A stretch of 64,000 bases of DNA. It comes from Phycisphaerae bacterium. GTDB taxonomy: Bacteria; Planctomycetota; Phycisphaerae; Phycisphaerales; SM1A02. A program made the position numbers and the translations under genes. A model generated the notes under the pieces. That model was not told where the DNA came from and did not search any database. It saw only the letters and a list, made by a program, of their open reading frames with translations. Where the stretch lies: positions 1 through 64,000 of the forward strand of contig PAQL01000026.1 of assembly GCA_002709295.1 (NCBI GenBank). Reading direction: 5' to 3'. Shown one piece after another: positions 56,496 through 64,000 of the stretch (position 1 is its first letter; each line of letters begins with the position of its first letter).

Positions 56496-57152
56496 ATGGC
56501 TGATGAATCTGGAAAGCGGCGCGACGACGCCGGGAACGACGCCGGTGGCACGAAGAGCGGCCGGAGGGGCAAGGTCGGATTGATGACCATGGTCCTTCTG
56601 GTGGCCGAGGCGGCCGCGATCGGTGGTGGCTTCATGCTGTTCTCCAGTCCGAAGGAGACCGAGGCGGAAGGCATGTCGATCGACTTCGAGGCCGTCGAGC
56701 ACGAGGTCATGAAGGAGGAGGTCGTCATCTTCGAGGGGAACCTCGGGAACGAGTCCTCGGGTGTCGCCCTTCGGTATCCGGCCCGGGTCTTCTTCAAGGT
56801 CGATGCCAGGGACCGGCTCTGGATCGAGGCGGAATCCTCCAGATCCTCGGGCACCATCCACGCCCAGCTCTCGGAGATCTGGAAGCTGGCGACCCGTCGC
56901 GAGCTGGAATCGCCCGATCTCGCGGCGATCGAGGCCCGGATCAAGCGATCCTTCGAGAAGCAGGGGCTCTTCGAACGACGTCCCAGTTCGATGCCGATGA
57001 TCGCGGGAGCCGCCGATTCCGATGGTCATGGAGCCGATGGAGCCCGTGCAGGTACCGAAAACGGGTCTCTTTCCTCCACCGTCATGCCCGAGGGCCGGAT
57101 CGTCCACGACGTGATCGTGGTCATGGACATCGGGCGCCGGGTCCATCGCTGA
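56496..57152 (+). CDS. FliL-like membrane protein
   Basis: 218 residues. A short basic cytoplasmic part, one transmembrane helix (about 30-49) and a periplasmic domain with VIFEGNLGN, YPARVFFKVD, and a final VIVVMDIGRR. The layout is that of FliL, which stabilises the stator around the flagellar motor; the sequence similarity is low, so this is a probable call. GAGGGAG lies 8 nt before the ATG at 56496. It is 172 bp before fliN. An acidic, Gly/Ala-rich stretch near the end is not typical. Confidence 0.6.
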   Translation: MADESGKRRDDAGNDAGGTKSGRRGKVGLMTMVLLVAEAAAIGGGFMLFSSPKETEAEGMSIDFEAVEHEVMKEEVVIFEGNLGNESSGVALRYPARVFFKVDARDRLWIEAESSRSSGTIHAQLSEIWKLATRRELESPDLAAIEARIKRSFEKQGLFERRPSSMPMIAGAADSDGHGADGARAGTENGSLSSTVMPEGRIVHDVIVVMDIGRRVHR

Positions 57153-57324
57153 GCGATTCGACGATCGCGCAGCATCTGCCTGAATGGAACCTCCGGGATC
57201 GGCATTCTCTGCAGGTCCGACACCTCTGGGTCCGATGATCCTCCGGTGTAGCGCCGGCAGGATGCCGGCGAGGATGTACTCGCCCCATCGGTGAAGGGGC
57301 GTCCGAACCGGCGGAGCCGACAGA

Positions 57325-57807
57325 ATGACCGACCCAAAGCCCGAACCAGCCGACCAGAACGACGTCGAGGCCACCCAGCCGTCCGATCCCGTCCCGGGAC
57401 CGGAGGCGGGTTCGTCTCCTGACCCTGCCCAGGCCATCCAGGAGGCGGCGGCCGAGGTGGATCGCCTCGCCGAGGAGGCCGGATCCGCGGCCGCCCGCCC
57501 GGTGAACCTTCCTGATTTCTCGAGTGGAGGGGCCGGGGAGGATGTCTCCAGCATCGGCCTGCTCGGGGATGTGGATCTCGATGTGAGGATCGAGCTCGGC
57601 CGGACCCGGATGCTGGTGGACGACGTCCTCCGGCTGTCTCCGGAATCCGTGGTCGAGCTCGACAAGGCCGCCGGCGACCCCGTGGACATCTACGTGAACG
57701 GTCGTCATGTCGCTCGAGGCGAGGTCCTCGTTCTGAATGAGAACTTCTGCGTGCGGGTCAGCGAGATCGTCGGGCGAATGCCCGAGACCGAGGCCGAGGC
57801 CCGCTGA
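57325..57807 (+). CDS. fliN: Flagellar motor switch protein FliN
   Basis: 160 residues. The last 80 are the SpoA domain ([58 protein letters not shown]). It forms the lower C-ring and binds export substrates. The N-terminal 80 residues are acidic, Ala/Pro-rich and likely disordered, longer than in E. coli. GGAG lies 9 nt before the ATG. fliM is not in the window. fliO follows 65 bp on. Confidence 0.93.
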   Translation: MTDPKPEPADQNDVEATQPSDPVPGPEAGSSPDPAQAIQEAAAEVDRLAEEAGSAAARPVNLPDFSSGGAGEDVSSIGLLGDVDLDVRIELGRTRMLVDDVLRLSPESVVELDKAAGDPVDIYVNGRHVARGEVLVLNENFCVRVSEIVGRMPETEAEAR

Positions 57808-57872
57808 ACCCGATCGCGACGGCCGGAGGATCCGGCCGTGGACTTCATGGATCCGAAGCCAGGAAGGCGACC

Positions 57873-58757
57873 ATGGATCATCGAACGAGAATCGTCTGCG
57901 CCGTGCTCCTCATCGGGGGGGCGGCGATGAGCGCCGCCGGGCAGGATCCCGCCGGGCGGACCGAGGGCACCACCCCGCCTCGCAGCGGGGTGGGGGCCGT
58001 GTCCCTGCAGGATCCGCTCGGGCATGCCTCGTTGAGGGAGACCGCCGAACGCCTGGCCGCCAGGATCGAATCCGGATCGTCTCGTGCCGTGGAGGCGACC
58101 GCCTCCACCGGTTCGACTCCGACCGCGAACGTCGATGGAGCTCCGCTTTCCGCGCCCCGCCCCGGGGCGGAGACCATCCCCGGTGAAACGGCTCGAAGCT
58201 CCGAGGCTCCCGCTCCGATCAGTCAGCGCTTCGGTCGCGGCCTCGGTGGCATGATCGGAAGTCGACAGGAGGCCGACACCGCCTGGTGGCAGTCCCCCGA
58301 GGTCCGGGTCCTCGGTTTTCTCGGCATCCTCGGTGTCGCGGCGATCGTCGTGCGTCGAATGTCCGGTCGCGGAACCTTCCCCGGGGCGGCTCGGCCGTCC
58401 GGGGTCGTCTCGGTGATGGCTCGCTATCCGTTCGGCCGTGGCGCCTCCATGGTGCTGCTGGAATGCGGCCCCCGCATCATCCTGCTTCATCAGCAGGGAG
58501 GCCGGGGCGGCGAGGTCACCTCCATCGCACAGTTCACCGATCCGGAGGAGATCGCCCGACTGCGGGCCGGCATGGGCGCGGTCGAGCGGCGCCAGGAGGC
58601 CGGTTTCCAGGATTCCCTCATGAAGAACCTCGGTCGATACGACCGGAAGGGTCGCCCCGAAGGCTTCGGTCAGGGCAGCGGTCTTCCGTTCGACGACGCC
58701 ATGGAGACCGTCGATCTGACGCGTCGTCGTCCTCGTCGAGGAGGGCGTTCCGACTGA
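57873..58757 (+). CDS. fliO: Flagellar export assembly protein FliO
   Basis: 294 residues. A signal peptide (about 1-23) is followed by a Pro/Ala-rich periplasmic part, a single transmembrane helix (about 144-161) and a cytoplasmic beta domain (GVVSVMARYPFGRGASMVLLECGPRIILLHQ). It helps FliP assemble. The order before fliP and the layout support the call, since FliO sequences are divergent. The periplasmic part is longer than in E. coli. Its stop shares a base with the fliP start (TGATG). Confidence 0.85.
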   Translation: MDHRTRIVCAVLLIGGAAMSAAGQDPAGRTEGTTPPRSGVGAVSLQDPLGHASLRETAERLAARIESGSSRAVEATASTGSTPTANVDGAPLSAPRPGAETIPGETARSSEAPAPISQRFGRGLGGMIGSRQEADTAWWQSPEVRVLGFLGILGVAAIVVRRMSGRGTFPGAARPSGVVSVMARYPFGRGASMVLLECGPRIILLHQQGGRGGEVTSIAQFTDPEEIARLRAGMGAVERRQEAGFQDSLMKNLGRYDRKGRPEGFGQGSGLPFDDAMETVDLTRRRPRRGGRSD

Positions 58758-59575
58758 TGGCCGGTCTCGCGACGATCCTGCCTGCCGGTGCCATGGCCGG
58801 GGCGGCATCCGGTTCGGACGTGATGTCCAATCCGGTCGCCTTCGTGGAGTCGGCCGCCGAAGCGCTCCCCGGAGGAGTCGCGAGCACGTCGGCTCCGATC
58901 ACGATCGTGCTGCTGCTCACGCTGCTCACGGTCGCGCCCGCGATCCTGATCCTCTGCACCTCCTTCACCAGATTCGTGGTGGTGATCGGGCTGCTCCGTC
59001 AGGCGATCGGCACCCAGGGTCTGCCTCCGAGTCAGATCGTGGTCGGTCTCAGTCTGCTTCTGACCTTCGTCGCGATGGCTCCGACCCTCGACGCGATGTG
59101 GGAGGAGGGCCTCCAGCCCTACCTGGACGCACCGATCGATCAGAGGGATTCGATGGCCGCGTGGGAGGGCATGAAGCGACCCCTGCAGCGGTTCATGGTC
59201 GCCCAGATCACCTACGACGGAAACGAGAGCTCCCTTCAGATGATGATGGAGTTCTCGGGTTGGGACTACGAGACCCGGGGCGCCTTCGATCCCGAGAGTG
59301 ACGACGTCGGACTCGTGCAGCTGGTGCCTGCGTTCGTGCTCAGCGAGCTCAAGACCGCGTTCCTGATCGCGTTCCGGATCTATCTGCCCTTTCTCGTGAT
59401 CGACATGGTGGTCTCGAGTCTTCTCATCTCGATGGGCATGATGATGCTTCCCCCGGTCTTCGTCTCGCTGCCCTTCAAGCTCCTGCTCTTCGTGATCGCG
59501 GACGGCTGGATGCTGGTGGCGGGAAGCCTCATGCACGGTGTGCATGCCGCTTCCCAGAGTGCTGCGGTTTTCTAA
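58757..59575 (+). CDS. fliP: Flagellar export gate protein FliP
   Basis: 272 residues. TILPAGAMAGA signal-like start, ILILCTSFTRFVVVIGLLRQAIGTQGLPPSQIVVGLSLLLTF-type block, PAFVLSELKTAFLIAFRIYLPFLVIDMVVSS and SLPFKLLLFVIADGW, all FliP motifs. It is one of five FliP subunits forming the export pore. ATG at 58757 overlaps fliO by one base. Confidence 0.97.
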   Translation: MAGLATILPAGAMAGAASGSDVMSNPVAFVESAAEALPGGVASTSAPITIVLLLTLLTVAPAILILCTSFTRFVVVIGLLRQAIGTQGLPPSQIVVGLSLLLTFVAMAPTLDAMWEEGLQPYLDAPIDQRDSMAAWEGMKRPLQRFMVAQITYDGNESSLQMMMEFSGWDYETRGAFDPESDDVGLVQLVPAFVLSELKTAFLIAFRIYLPFLVIDMVVSSLLISMGMMMLPPVFVSLPFKLLLFVIADGWMLVAGSLMHGVHAASQSAAVF

Positions 59576-59626
59576 CCTCCCCGCGTCTCCGCAGGATGCG
59601 GAGTCGATCCGGGAAAGGAGTCCCGA

Positions 59627-59875
59627 ATGGAGTCCCACGGACTCGAACTGGTCCGAGAGGCCCTGCTCATCACGCTGACGATCTCCGCGCCGATCCTGGT
59701 GGCGGGAATCCTGGTGGGTCTGATCATCTCGATCGCCCAGGCCGTCACCCAGATCCAGGAGCAGACTCTCTCCTTCGTTCCGAAGATCGCGGCGATGATT
59801 CTCGTCGCGGTGGCTCTTCTGGGCTGGATCGCAGCCCAGCTCGTCGACTTCGCCACGGTCATGTTCGAGGGCTGA
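59627..59875 (+). CDS. fliQ: Flagellar export gate protein FliQ
   Basis: 82 residues with two transmembrane helices. The QAVTQIQEQTLSFVPKIAAM loop is the FliQ signature. AAAGGAG lies 6 nt before the ATG. It joins FliP and FliR in the export pore, 51 bp after fliP and 13 bp before fliR. Confidence 0.97.
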   Translation: MESHGLELVREALLITLTISAPILVAGILVGLIISIAQAVTQIQEQTLSFVPKIAAMILVAVALLGWIAAQLVDFATVMFEG

Positions 59876-59888
59876 GGATCCCAGACGC

Positions 59889-60701
59889 ATGGAAGCGATC
59901 ACGATCATCGAGCGCAGCATGGGGCCCGCCGCCCTCGTCGTCATGCGACTGGGCGGGCTCTTCATCTACGCGCCGTTGATCTCCATGAAGGCCATTCCGG
60001 GTCGGATCAAGGGACTTCTGGTCCTGGTGACCGGGGTCGGAGCGTGGGCGGTTCTCGCCGATCGCGGGGTGGTGTTCCCCCAGGTCTCCATCATGGATCC
60101 GTGGGCCATGGTTCCACTCGGTGCGGCGGAGATCGCCATCGGAGCGGTGATCGGATTCGTGGCCTCGCTTCCGATCTTCGCCATGCAGTCGGGCGGACTG
60201 GTGATGGGCCAGCAGATGGGGCTGGGCTTCGCCCGGTTCTACAACCCCGCCGCCGATTCCGAGAGCGACGTGCTCGAGCAGGTGATGGTCTACCTCGCGA
60301 TCGTGATGTTCCTGCTGCTGGGGGGACTGGATCACATCTTTCTCGCGGTGCTTCGCAGCTTCGACTACGTCAATGCCGGGGTGTTCGCCACCGAAGGTGG
60401 GGCGATCGACCTCGTTCTCGGCGTCCTGCTCGCGGCGACCGAGTTCGGTCTGCGGATCGCGGTGCCCCTGCTCGGGGTGGTCTTCCTCGAGACGGTGGCC
60501 ATGGGCTTCGTCTCCAAGACAGTCCCCCAGCTCAACGTCCTCAGTCTGGGTTTCCCGCTGCGGATCATGATCGGGCTCGTGGTGGTCGTCGCCGCGATCG
60601 AGGTCATCGGCTTCGTGCACGAGGAGTTCACGGTCGAGGTGCTCGACCTTCTTCACGAGTGGGCGATCGGCGCCCACGCCGCGACCGGGGAGGGTGCCTG
60701 A
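59889..60701 (+). CDS. fliR: Flagellar export gate protein FliR
   Basis: 270 residues with about six transmembrane helices. RLGGLFIYAPLISMKAIPGRIKGLL, FAMQSGGLVMGQQMGLGFARFYNP and LGVVFLETVAMGFVSKTVPQLNVL are FliR family features. It completes the FliPQR pore. Its stop lies 1 nt before the ATG of flhB. Confidence 0.95.
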   Translation: MEAITIIERSMGPAALVVMRLGGLFIYAPLISMKAIPGRIKGLLVLVTGVGAWAVLADRGVVFPQVSIMDPWAMVPLGAAEIAIGAVIGFVASLPIFAMQSGGLVMGQQMGLGFARFYNPAADSESDVLEQVMVYLAIVMFLLLGGLDHIFLAVLRSFDYVNAGVFATEGGAIDLVLGVLLAATEFGLRIAVPLLGVVFLETVAMGFVSKTVPQLNVLSLGFPLRIMIGLVVVVAAIEVIGFVHEEFTVEVLDLLHEWAIGAHAATGEGA

Positions 60702-60702
60702 G

Positions 60703-61761
60703 ATGGCTGAGGACCTCGGCGAGAAGACGGAGGACCCGACCCCCCGGAAGCTGCAGAAGGCGCGGGACGAGGGTCAGATCGCCAAGAGCACGGACATGGC
60801 GTCGGCGATGACGCTCGCCGCGGTGACGCTCATCCTCTGGGTGTTCGCCACGCCCTCCCTCGATCGACTTGGCCGCCTGCTTCGCGGCTCGCTCGAGAAT
60901 GCGGGCCGGGACGTGTCCGACGGTCACGGTTCGATGATCGCGAACGCCGCGGAGGTGGGGCTGGTGGTGCTGGTTCCGCTGATCATCGCGGCGTGGATCG
61001 CGGCCTACCTCTCGCACCTCTGGCAGGTCGGCTTCGGGTTCCGGACCAAGCCGGTCGAGCCGTCGCTGGAGAAGATCGATCCGATCAAGGGCGTGAAGCG
61101 GATCATCGGGATCCAGGCCCTGGTCAAGGGCGGCATGGATCTGGGAAAGACCACGATCGCGATGGGAGTGGCCGGAGTCGTCTCCTGGCGGATGCACGAC
61201 ACCCTGGTGGTGCTCCCGGAGTACACGGCCTTCCAGGGGTTCGCGGTGATCGGCCGACTGATGCTGGAGCTCGCGGTGGTCATCGCCGTCGCTCTCCTGC
61301 TGCTGGCGGTCCTCGACTACTCCTTCCAGAAGTGGAAGCACCGCAAGGACCACCGGATGACCAAGAAGGAGGTCCGCGACGAGCACAAGGAGATGGAGGG
61401 GGATCCCCTGGTCAAGCGCCGTCGGATGCAGATGGCGCGTCAGATGACCATGCAGAGGATCGCCCAGTCCGTGCCGACCGCCGACGTCGTGGTCACCAAC
61501 CCCGAGCACATCTCGGTCGCGATCAAGTACGAGGAGGGCGTGATGAACGCTCCCGTCGTGGTCGCGATGGGTGTCGACCACCTGGCCCTTCGCATCCGGC
61601 GGATCGCGGCCCAGAGCGGTGTGCCGATCGTGGAGCGAAAGCCCCTCGCCCGACTTCTTCACCGGAGCGTCGAAGTCGGCGATCCGGTTCCGCCCGACGC
61701 CTATGCCGCGGTCGCGGAGGTGCTCGCCTACGTCTATCGAATGAACGGTCGCGCGGCCTGA
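60703..61761 (+). CDS. flhB: Flagellar export switch protein FlhB with NPEH site
   Basis: 352 residues. EKTEDPTPRKLQKARDEGQI at the N-terminus is the FlhB signature, with four helices (about 28-230) and the autocleavage loop. The usual NPTH is here NPEH (N266, P267, E268, H269); cleavage between Asn and Pro is expected to need Asn and His, so activity may remain. It changes export from rod-hook to filament substrates. ATG 60703 has GGGAGG 9 nt before. The C-terminus is short. Confidence 0.95.
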   Translation: MAEDLGEKTEDPTPRKLQKARDEGQIAKSTDMASAMTLAAVTLILWVFATPSLDRLGRLLRGSLENAGRDVSDGHGSMIANAAEVGLVVLVPLIIAAWIAAYLSHLWQVGFGFRTKPVEPSLEKIDPIKGVKRIIGIQALVKGGMDLGKTTIAMGVAGVVSWRMHDTLVVLPEYTAFQGFAVIGRLMLELAVVIAVALLLLAVLDYSFQKWKHRKDHRMTKKEVRDEHKEMEGDPLVKRRRMQMARQMTMQRIAQSVPTADVVVTNPEHISVAIKYEEGVMNAPVVVAMGVDHLALRIRRIAAQSGVPIVERKPLARLLHRSVEVGDPVPPDAYAAVAEVLAYVYRMNGRAA

Positions 61762-61795
61762 ACCGCGTGGATCACAGCCCGGTGTGGATCGAATC

Positions 61796-63961
61796 ATGAG
61801 TCAATCGGCCGAACTGCCCGCCATCTTCCATCGCATCGCCGCCCATCGGCACCTCATCGTGCCGATCGGGTTCCTGATGCTCATCGGCGTCCTGGTGGTG
61901 CCGCTTCCCCCGTTCGCGCTGGACGTGCTGATCAGCGCCAACATCGCTCTCGCCTCGATCGTGCTGCTCACCACGATCTACATGAGCCGGCCGCTCGACT
62001 TCAGCGTGTTTCCCGCTCTGCTGCTGGCGACCACGCTCTTCCGGCTGGTCCTGAACGTCGCATCCACCAGACTGATCCTCGGGGCGGAGACCTCCGCGGA
62101 CGCGTCCTCGGCCGCGGGCAGGGTGATCGAGGCCTTCGCGAACTTCGTGGCGGGCAGCAATCCGGTCATCGGCGCGATCATCTTCCTGATCCTGGTGATC
62201 GTGCAGTTCCTCGTGATCACGAAGGGTGCGACGAGGATGTCCGAGGTCGCGGCGAGGTTCACCCTCGATGCGATGCCCGGCAAGCAGATGGCGATCGACG
62301 CCGACCTCTCCGCGGGACTGCTCAGCGAGGAGGAGGCCCGCTCCCGGCGTGACGAGATCACCCGTGAAGCGGACTTCTACGGAGCCATGGACGGTGCGTC
62401 CAAGTTCGTGCGCGGGGACGCCATCGCCGGCATCATCATCACCGCGGTCAACATCCTCGGTGGTTTCACCATCGCGATGCTGATGTACGGCTACACCGCC
62501 GGAGAGGCGTTGAGGGTCTTCGGGATGCTGGCCATCGGTGACGGTCTCGTCTCGCAGATCCCCGCCTTCATCGTGGCGATCGCGGCCGGTCTCATCGTCT
62601 CCCGGGCGGGAGGCGGCTCGAACATCGGGATGGAGATCCCCGCCCAGCTCGCCTCCCAGCCGATCGCCCTGTTCCTCATCAGCAGCTTCCTCGGACTGCT
62701 CGCCCTCACTCCGCTTCCGACCGCGCCGCTCATCATCGCGGCCCTGTTCACCGCGGGCATCGGCTGGGGCATGCGGCGGGTGGCGAAGGCCGAGCAGGGG
62801 CGCGAGGAGGTCCGGGCTCGGGAGGAGGCCGAGCAGGAGAGGACCCAGCCGCAGGAACCCGAGGACTATCTCGGGGTCGACGTGCTGGAGCTCGAACTCG
62901 GCTACTCCCTGGTGCGACTGGTCGATGCCGCCCACGGTGGCGACCTGCTGGACCGCATCTCGAAGATCCGCAAGGAACTGGCGATCGAGATGGGCATGGT
63001 GATGCCGCCGGTGCGGATCCGGGACAACATGAACCTCTCCCCCGAGCACTACCGGGTGAAGATCCGAGGCGCGGTGATCGACGAGGGCGAGGTCCAGCCG
63101 GACCTGCTCATGGCGATGGACTCCGGTCTCTCGACCGGAGAGCTGGAGGGCATCCGGCGCAAGGAACCGGCCTTCGGACTCGATGCGATCTGGATCGATC
63201 CCGCCCTGCGACATCGGGCCGAGGCCCTCAACTACACGGTGGTCGCGCCCACCTCGGTCCTCGCCACCCACCTCGCGGAACTGGTGCGACGTCACGCCGA
63301 CGAACTGCTCACCCGCGAGGAGGTGGGGAACCTCGTCGAACAGCTCAAGGGCACGGCCCCGAAGCTCGTCGAGGAGGTCGTCCCCGCCCTGGTCAAGCCG
63401 GGCGAACTGCAGAAGGTCATGCAGGCCCTGCTTCGCGAGGGCGTTCCGATCCGGGATCTGGAGACCATCCTCGAGACCCTTGGAGACTGGATCGGTCACA
63501 CCCGCGACACCGACGTGCTGGTGGAGTACGTCCGCAACGCCCTGCGTCGGACCATCTGCACGATGCATGCGGAACTCGATGAGAACGGGCGGCCCCGCAT
63601 CCACGTGGTCACCATGGATCCGGAGCTCGAGGATCGGATCAACGGTCACATCGACCGGGGAGCTTCCGGCACCACGGTCTCCGTCCCCCCTCGCCTCGCG
63701 GGGGAGATCGCCCGGGCGGTCGCCGAGGCGGCACGGCCCCTGGGGGACGCCGGTCGGTCCATGATCGTGGTCTCCTCCCCGACGGTGAGGGCACCACTTC
63801 GACAGATCCTTCAACCACATCTTGCAGGGGTCGTGGTTCTCGGCTACAACGAGCTGGTCGACGGATTCGACGTCCAGTCCGTCGGTCTCGTCCAGTTGTC
63901 CACCCCCCCGGCCGGCACTCCGGTGTCGGCATCGGCAGAGACCCCGGTTCCCGTCGCCTGA
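61796..63961 (+). CDS. flhA: Flagellar export protein FlhA
   Basis: 721 residues. Eight transmembrane helices (about 20-330) contain the FHIPEP-type region (STRLILGAETSADASSAAGRVIEAF, GNPVIG-like, DAMPGKQMAIDADLSAGLL). The cytoplasmic domain (about 360-700) has DYLGVDVLELELGY, DPALRHRAEALNYTVV and VHVVTMDPELEDRI-type parts. It binds chaperone-substrate complexes in the export gate. A GTG four codons upstream is possible. It is the last gene seen; the operon may continue to the right. Confidence 0.97.
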   Translation: MSQSAELPAIFHRIAAHRHLIVPIGFLMLIGVLVVPLPPFALDVLISANIALASIVLLTTIYMSRPLDFSVFPALLLATTLFRLVLNVASTRLILGAETSADASSAAGRVIEAFANFVAGSNPVIGAIIFLILVIVQFLVITKGATRMSEVAARFTLDAMPGKQMAIDADLSAGLLSEEEARSRRDEITREADFYGAMDGASKFVRGDAIAGIIITAVNILGGFTIAMLMYGYTAGEALRVFGMLAIGDGLVSQIPAFIVAIAAGLIVSRAGGGSNIGMEIPAQLASQPIALFLISSFLGLLALTPLPTAPLIIAALFTAGIGWGMRRVAKAEQGREEVRAREEAEQERTQPQEPEDYLGVDVLELELGYSLVRLVDAAHGGDLLDRISKIRKELAIEMGMVMPPVRIRDNMNLSPEHYRVKIRGAVIDEGEVQPDLLMAMDSGLSTGELEGIRRKEPAFGLDAIWIDPALRHRAEALNYTVVAPTSVLATHLAELVRRHADELLTREEVGNLVEQLKGTAPKLVEEVVPALVKPGELQKVMQALLREGVPIRDLETILETLGDWIGHTRDTDVLVEYVRNALRRTICTMHAELDENGRPRIHVVTMDPELEDRINGHIDRGASGTTVSVPPRLAGEIARAVAEAARPLGDAGRSMIVVSSPTVRAPLRQILQPHLAGVVVLGYNELVDGFDVQSVGLVQLSTPPAGTPVSASAETPVPVA

Positions 63962-64000
63962 TCACCCGGAAGGGTGCCGAGGCGCCGAACCTGCGCCGGG

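Noticed and set aside
57153-57324. Possible sigma54 promoter before fliN
   Set aside because: GG and GC elements are present but their spacing (8 rather than 10 nt) does not match the -24/-12 consensus, and no sigma28 box was seen.

Overview
The window is GC-rich (roughly two thirds G+C), densely coded bacterial DNA. It most likely comes from a planctomycete of the Phycisphaerae type. The evidence is three exported proteins carrying the 'DLDGDGEVTAADLGLLIGAWG'-style dockerin-like repeat common in that group, a conserved planctomycete hypothetical protein (8517-9365), genes for an outer membrane (LptE-like, BamD-like), a full MoxR/Bat gene set and a flagellar export cluster. The lineage is an inference from protein style, not from a marker gene.

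Layout. 1-6039 (minus): MoxR ATPase, DUF58, BatD-like, two von Willebrand A proteins and a TPR protein with a Gln-rich repeat tail, joined by ATGA overlaps and running off the left edge. 6245-7585 (plus): a hydroxyisobutyrate-dehydrogenase-type enzyme and a small basic orphan protein. 7697-14908 (minus): an HD-GYP phosphodiesterase, then a likely operon of rhodanese-cysteine desulfurase fusion, PH-domain protein, sucC, HAD phosphatase, DUF418 protein and a conserved hypothetical. 14970-20863 (minus): translation and precursor cluster, tRNA-Gln, GlmU-type uridylyltransferase, prs, rplY, pth, rpsF, ssb, rplI, and an orphan domain like the NrdJ C-terminus. rpsR is absent from its usual place between ssb and rplI.

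20864-21429 is the only long stretch without a gene; it is rich in short hairpins. 21430-30662 is a mixed accessory stretch: aldehyde dehydrogenase, aldo/keto reductase, Aat, TPR-sulfotransferase, VOC protein, DoxX, hemolysin III-type protein, and several small or odd membrane proteins, including one joining a two-helix membrane segment to a pseudopilin-like tail. 30904-33276 and 42318-45766 hold the dockerin-bearing exported proteins, one of them a vanadium-haloperoxidase-like enzyme. Between them lie ychF, a metallo-beta-lactamase-fold hydrolase, the cell-elongation pair mrdA-rodA, rsmG and a DinG-type helicase.

45961-48270 (minus) is a Cys/His-rich repeat lipoprotein, a DUF4920 lipoprotein and pyrC, with a perfect 15-bp palindrome upstream. 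48470-51374 (plus) has a UvrC lacking its HhH tail and two related membrane proteins. 51470-55316 (minus) has ftsH and the BamD-like/LptE-like envelope pair. 55398-63961 (plus) has a lipid kinase and the flagellar set fliL-like, fliN, fliO, fliP, fliQ, fliR, flhB, flhA.

Most transcription units end in strong hairpins, several lying between convergent genes. No rRNA, CRISPR array, insertion sequence or phage gene is visible. No single large unknown system stands out; the most unusual items are individual proteins and intergenic structures listed in the findings.
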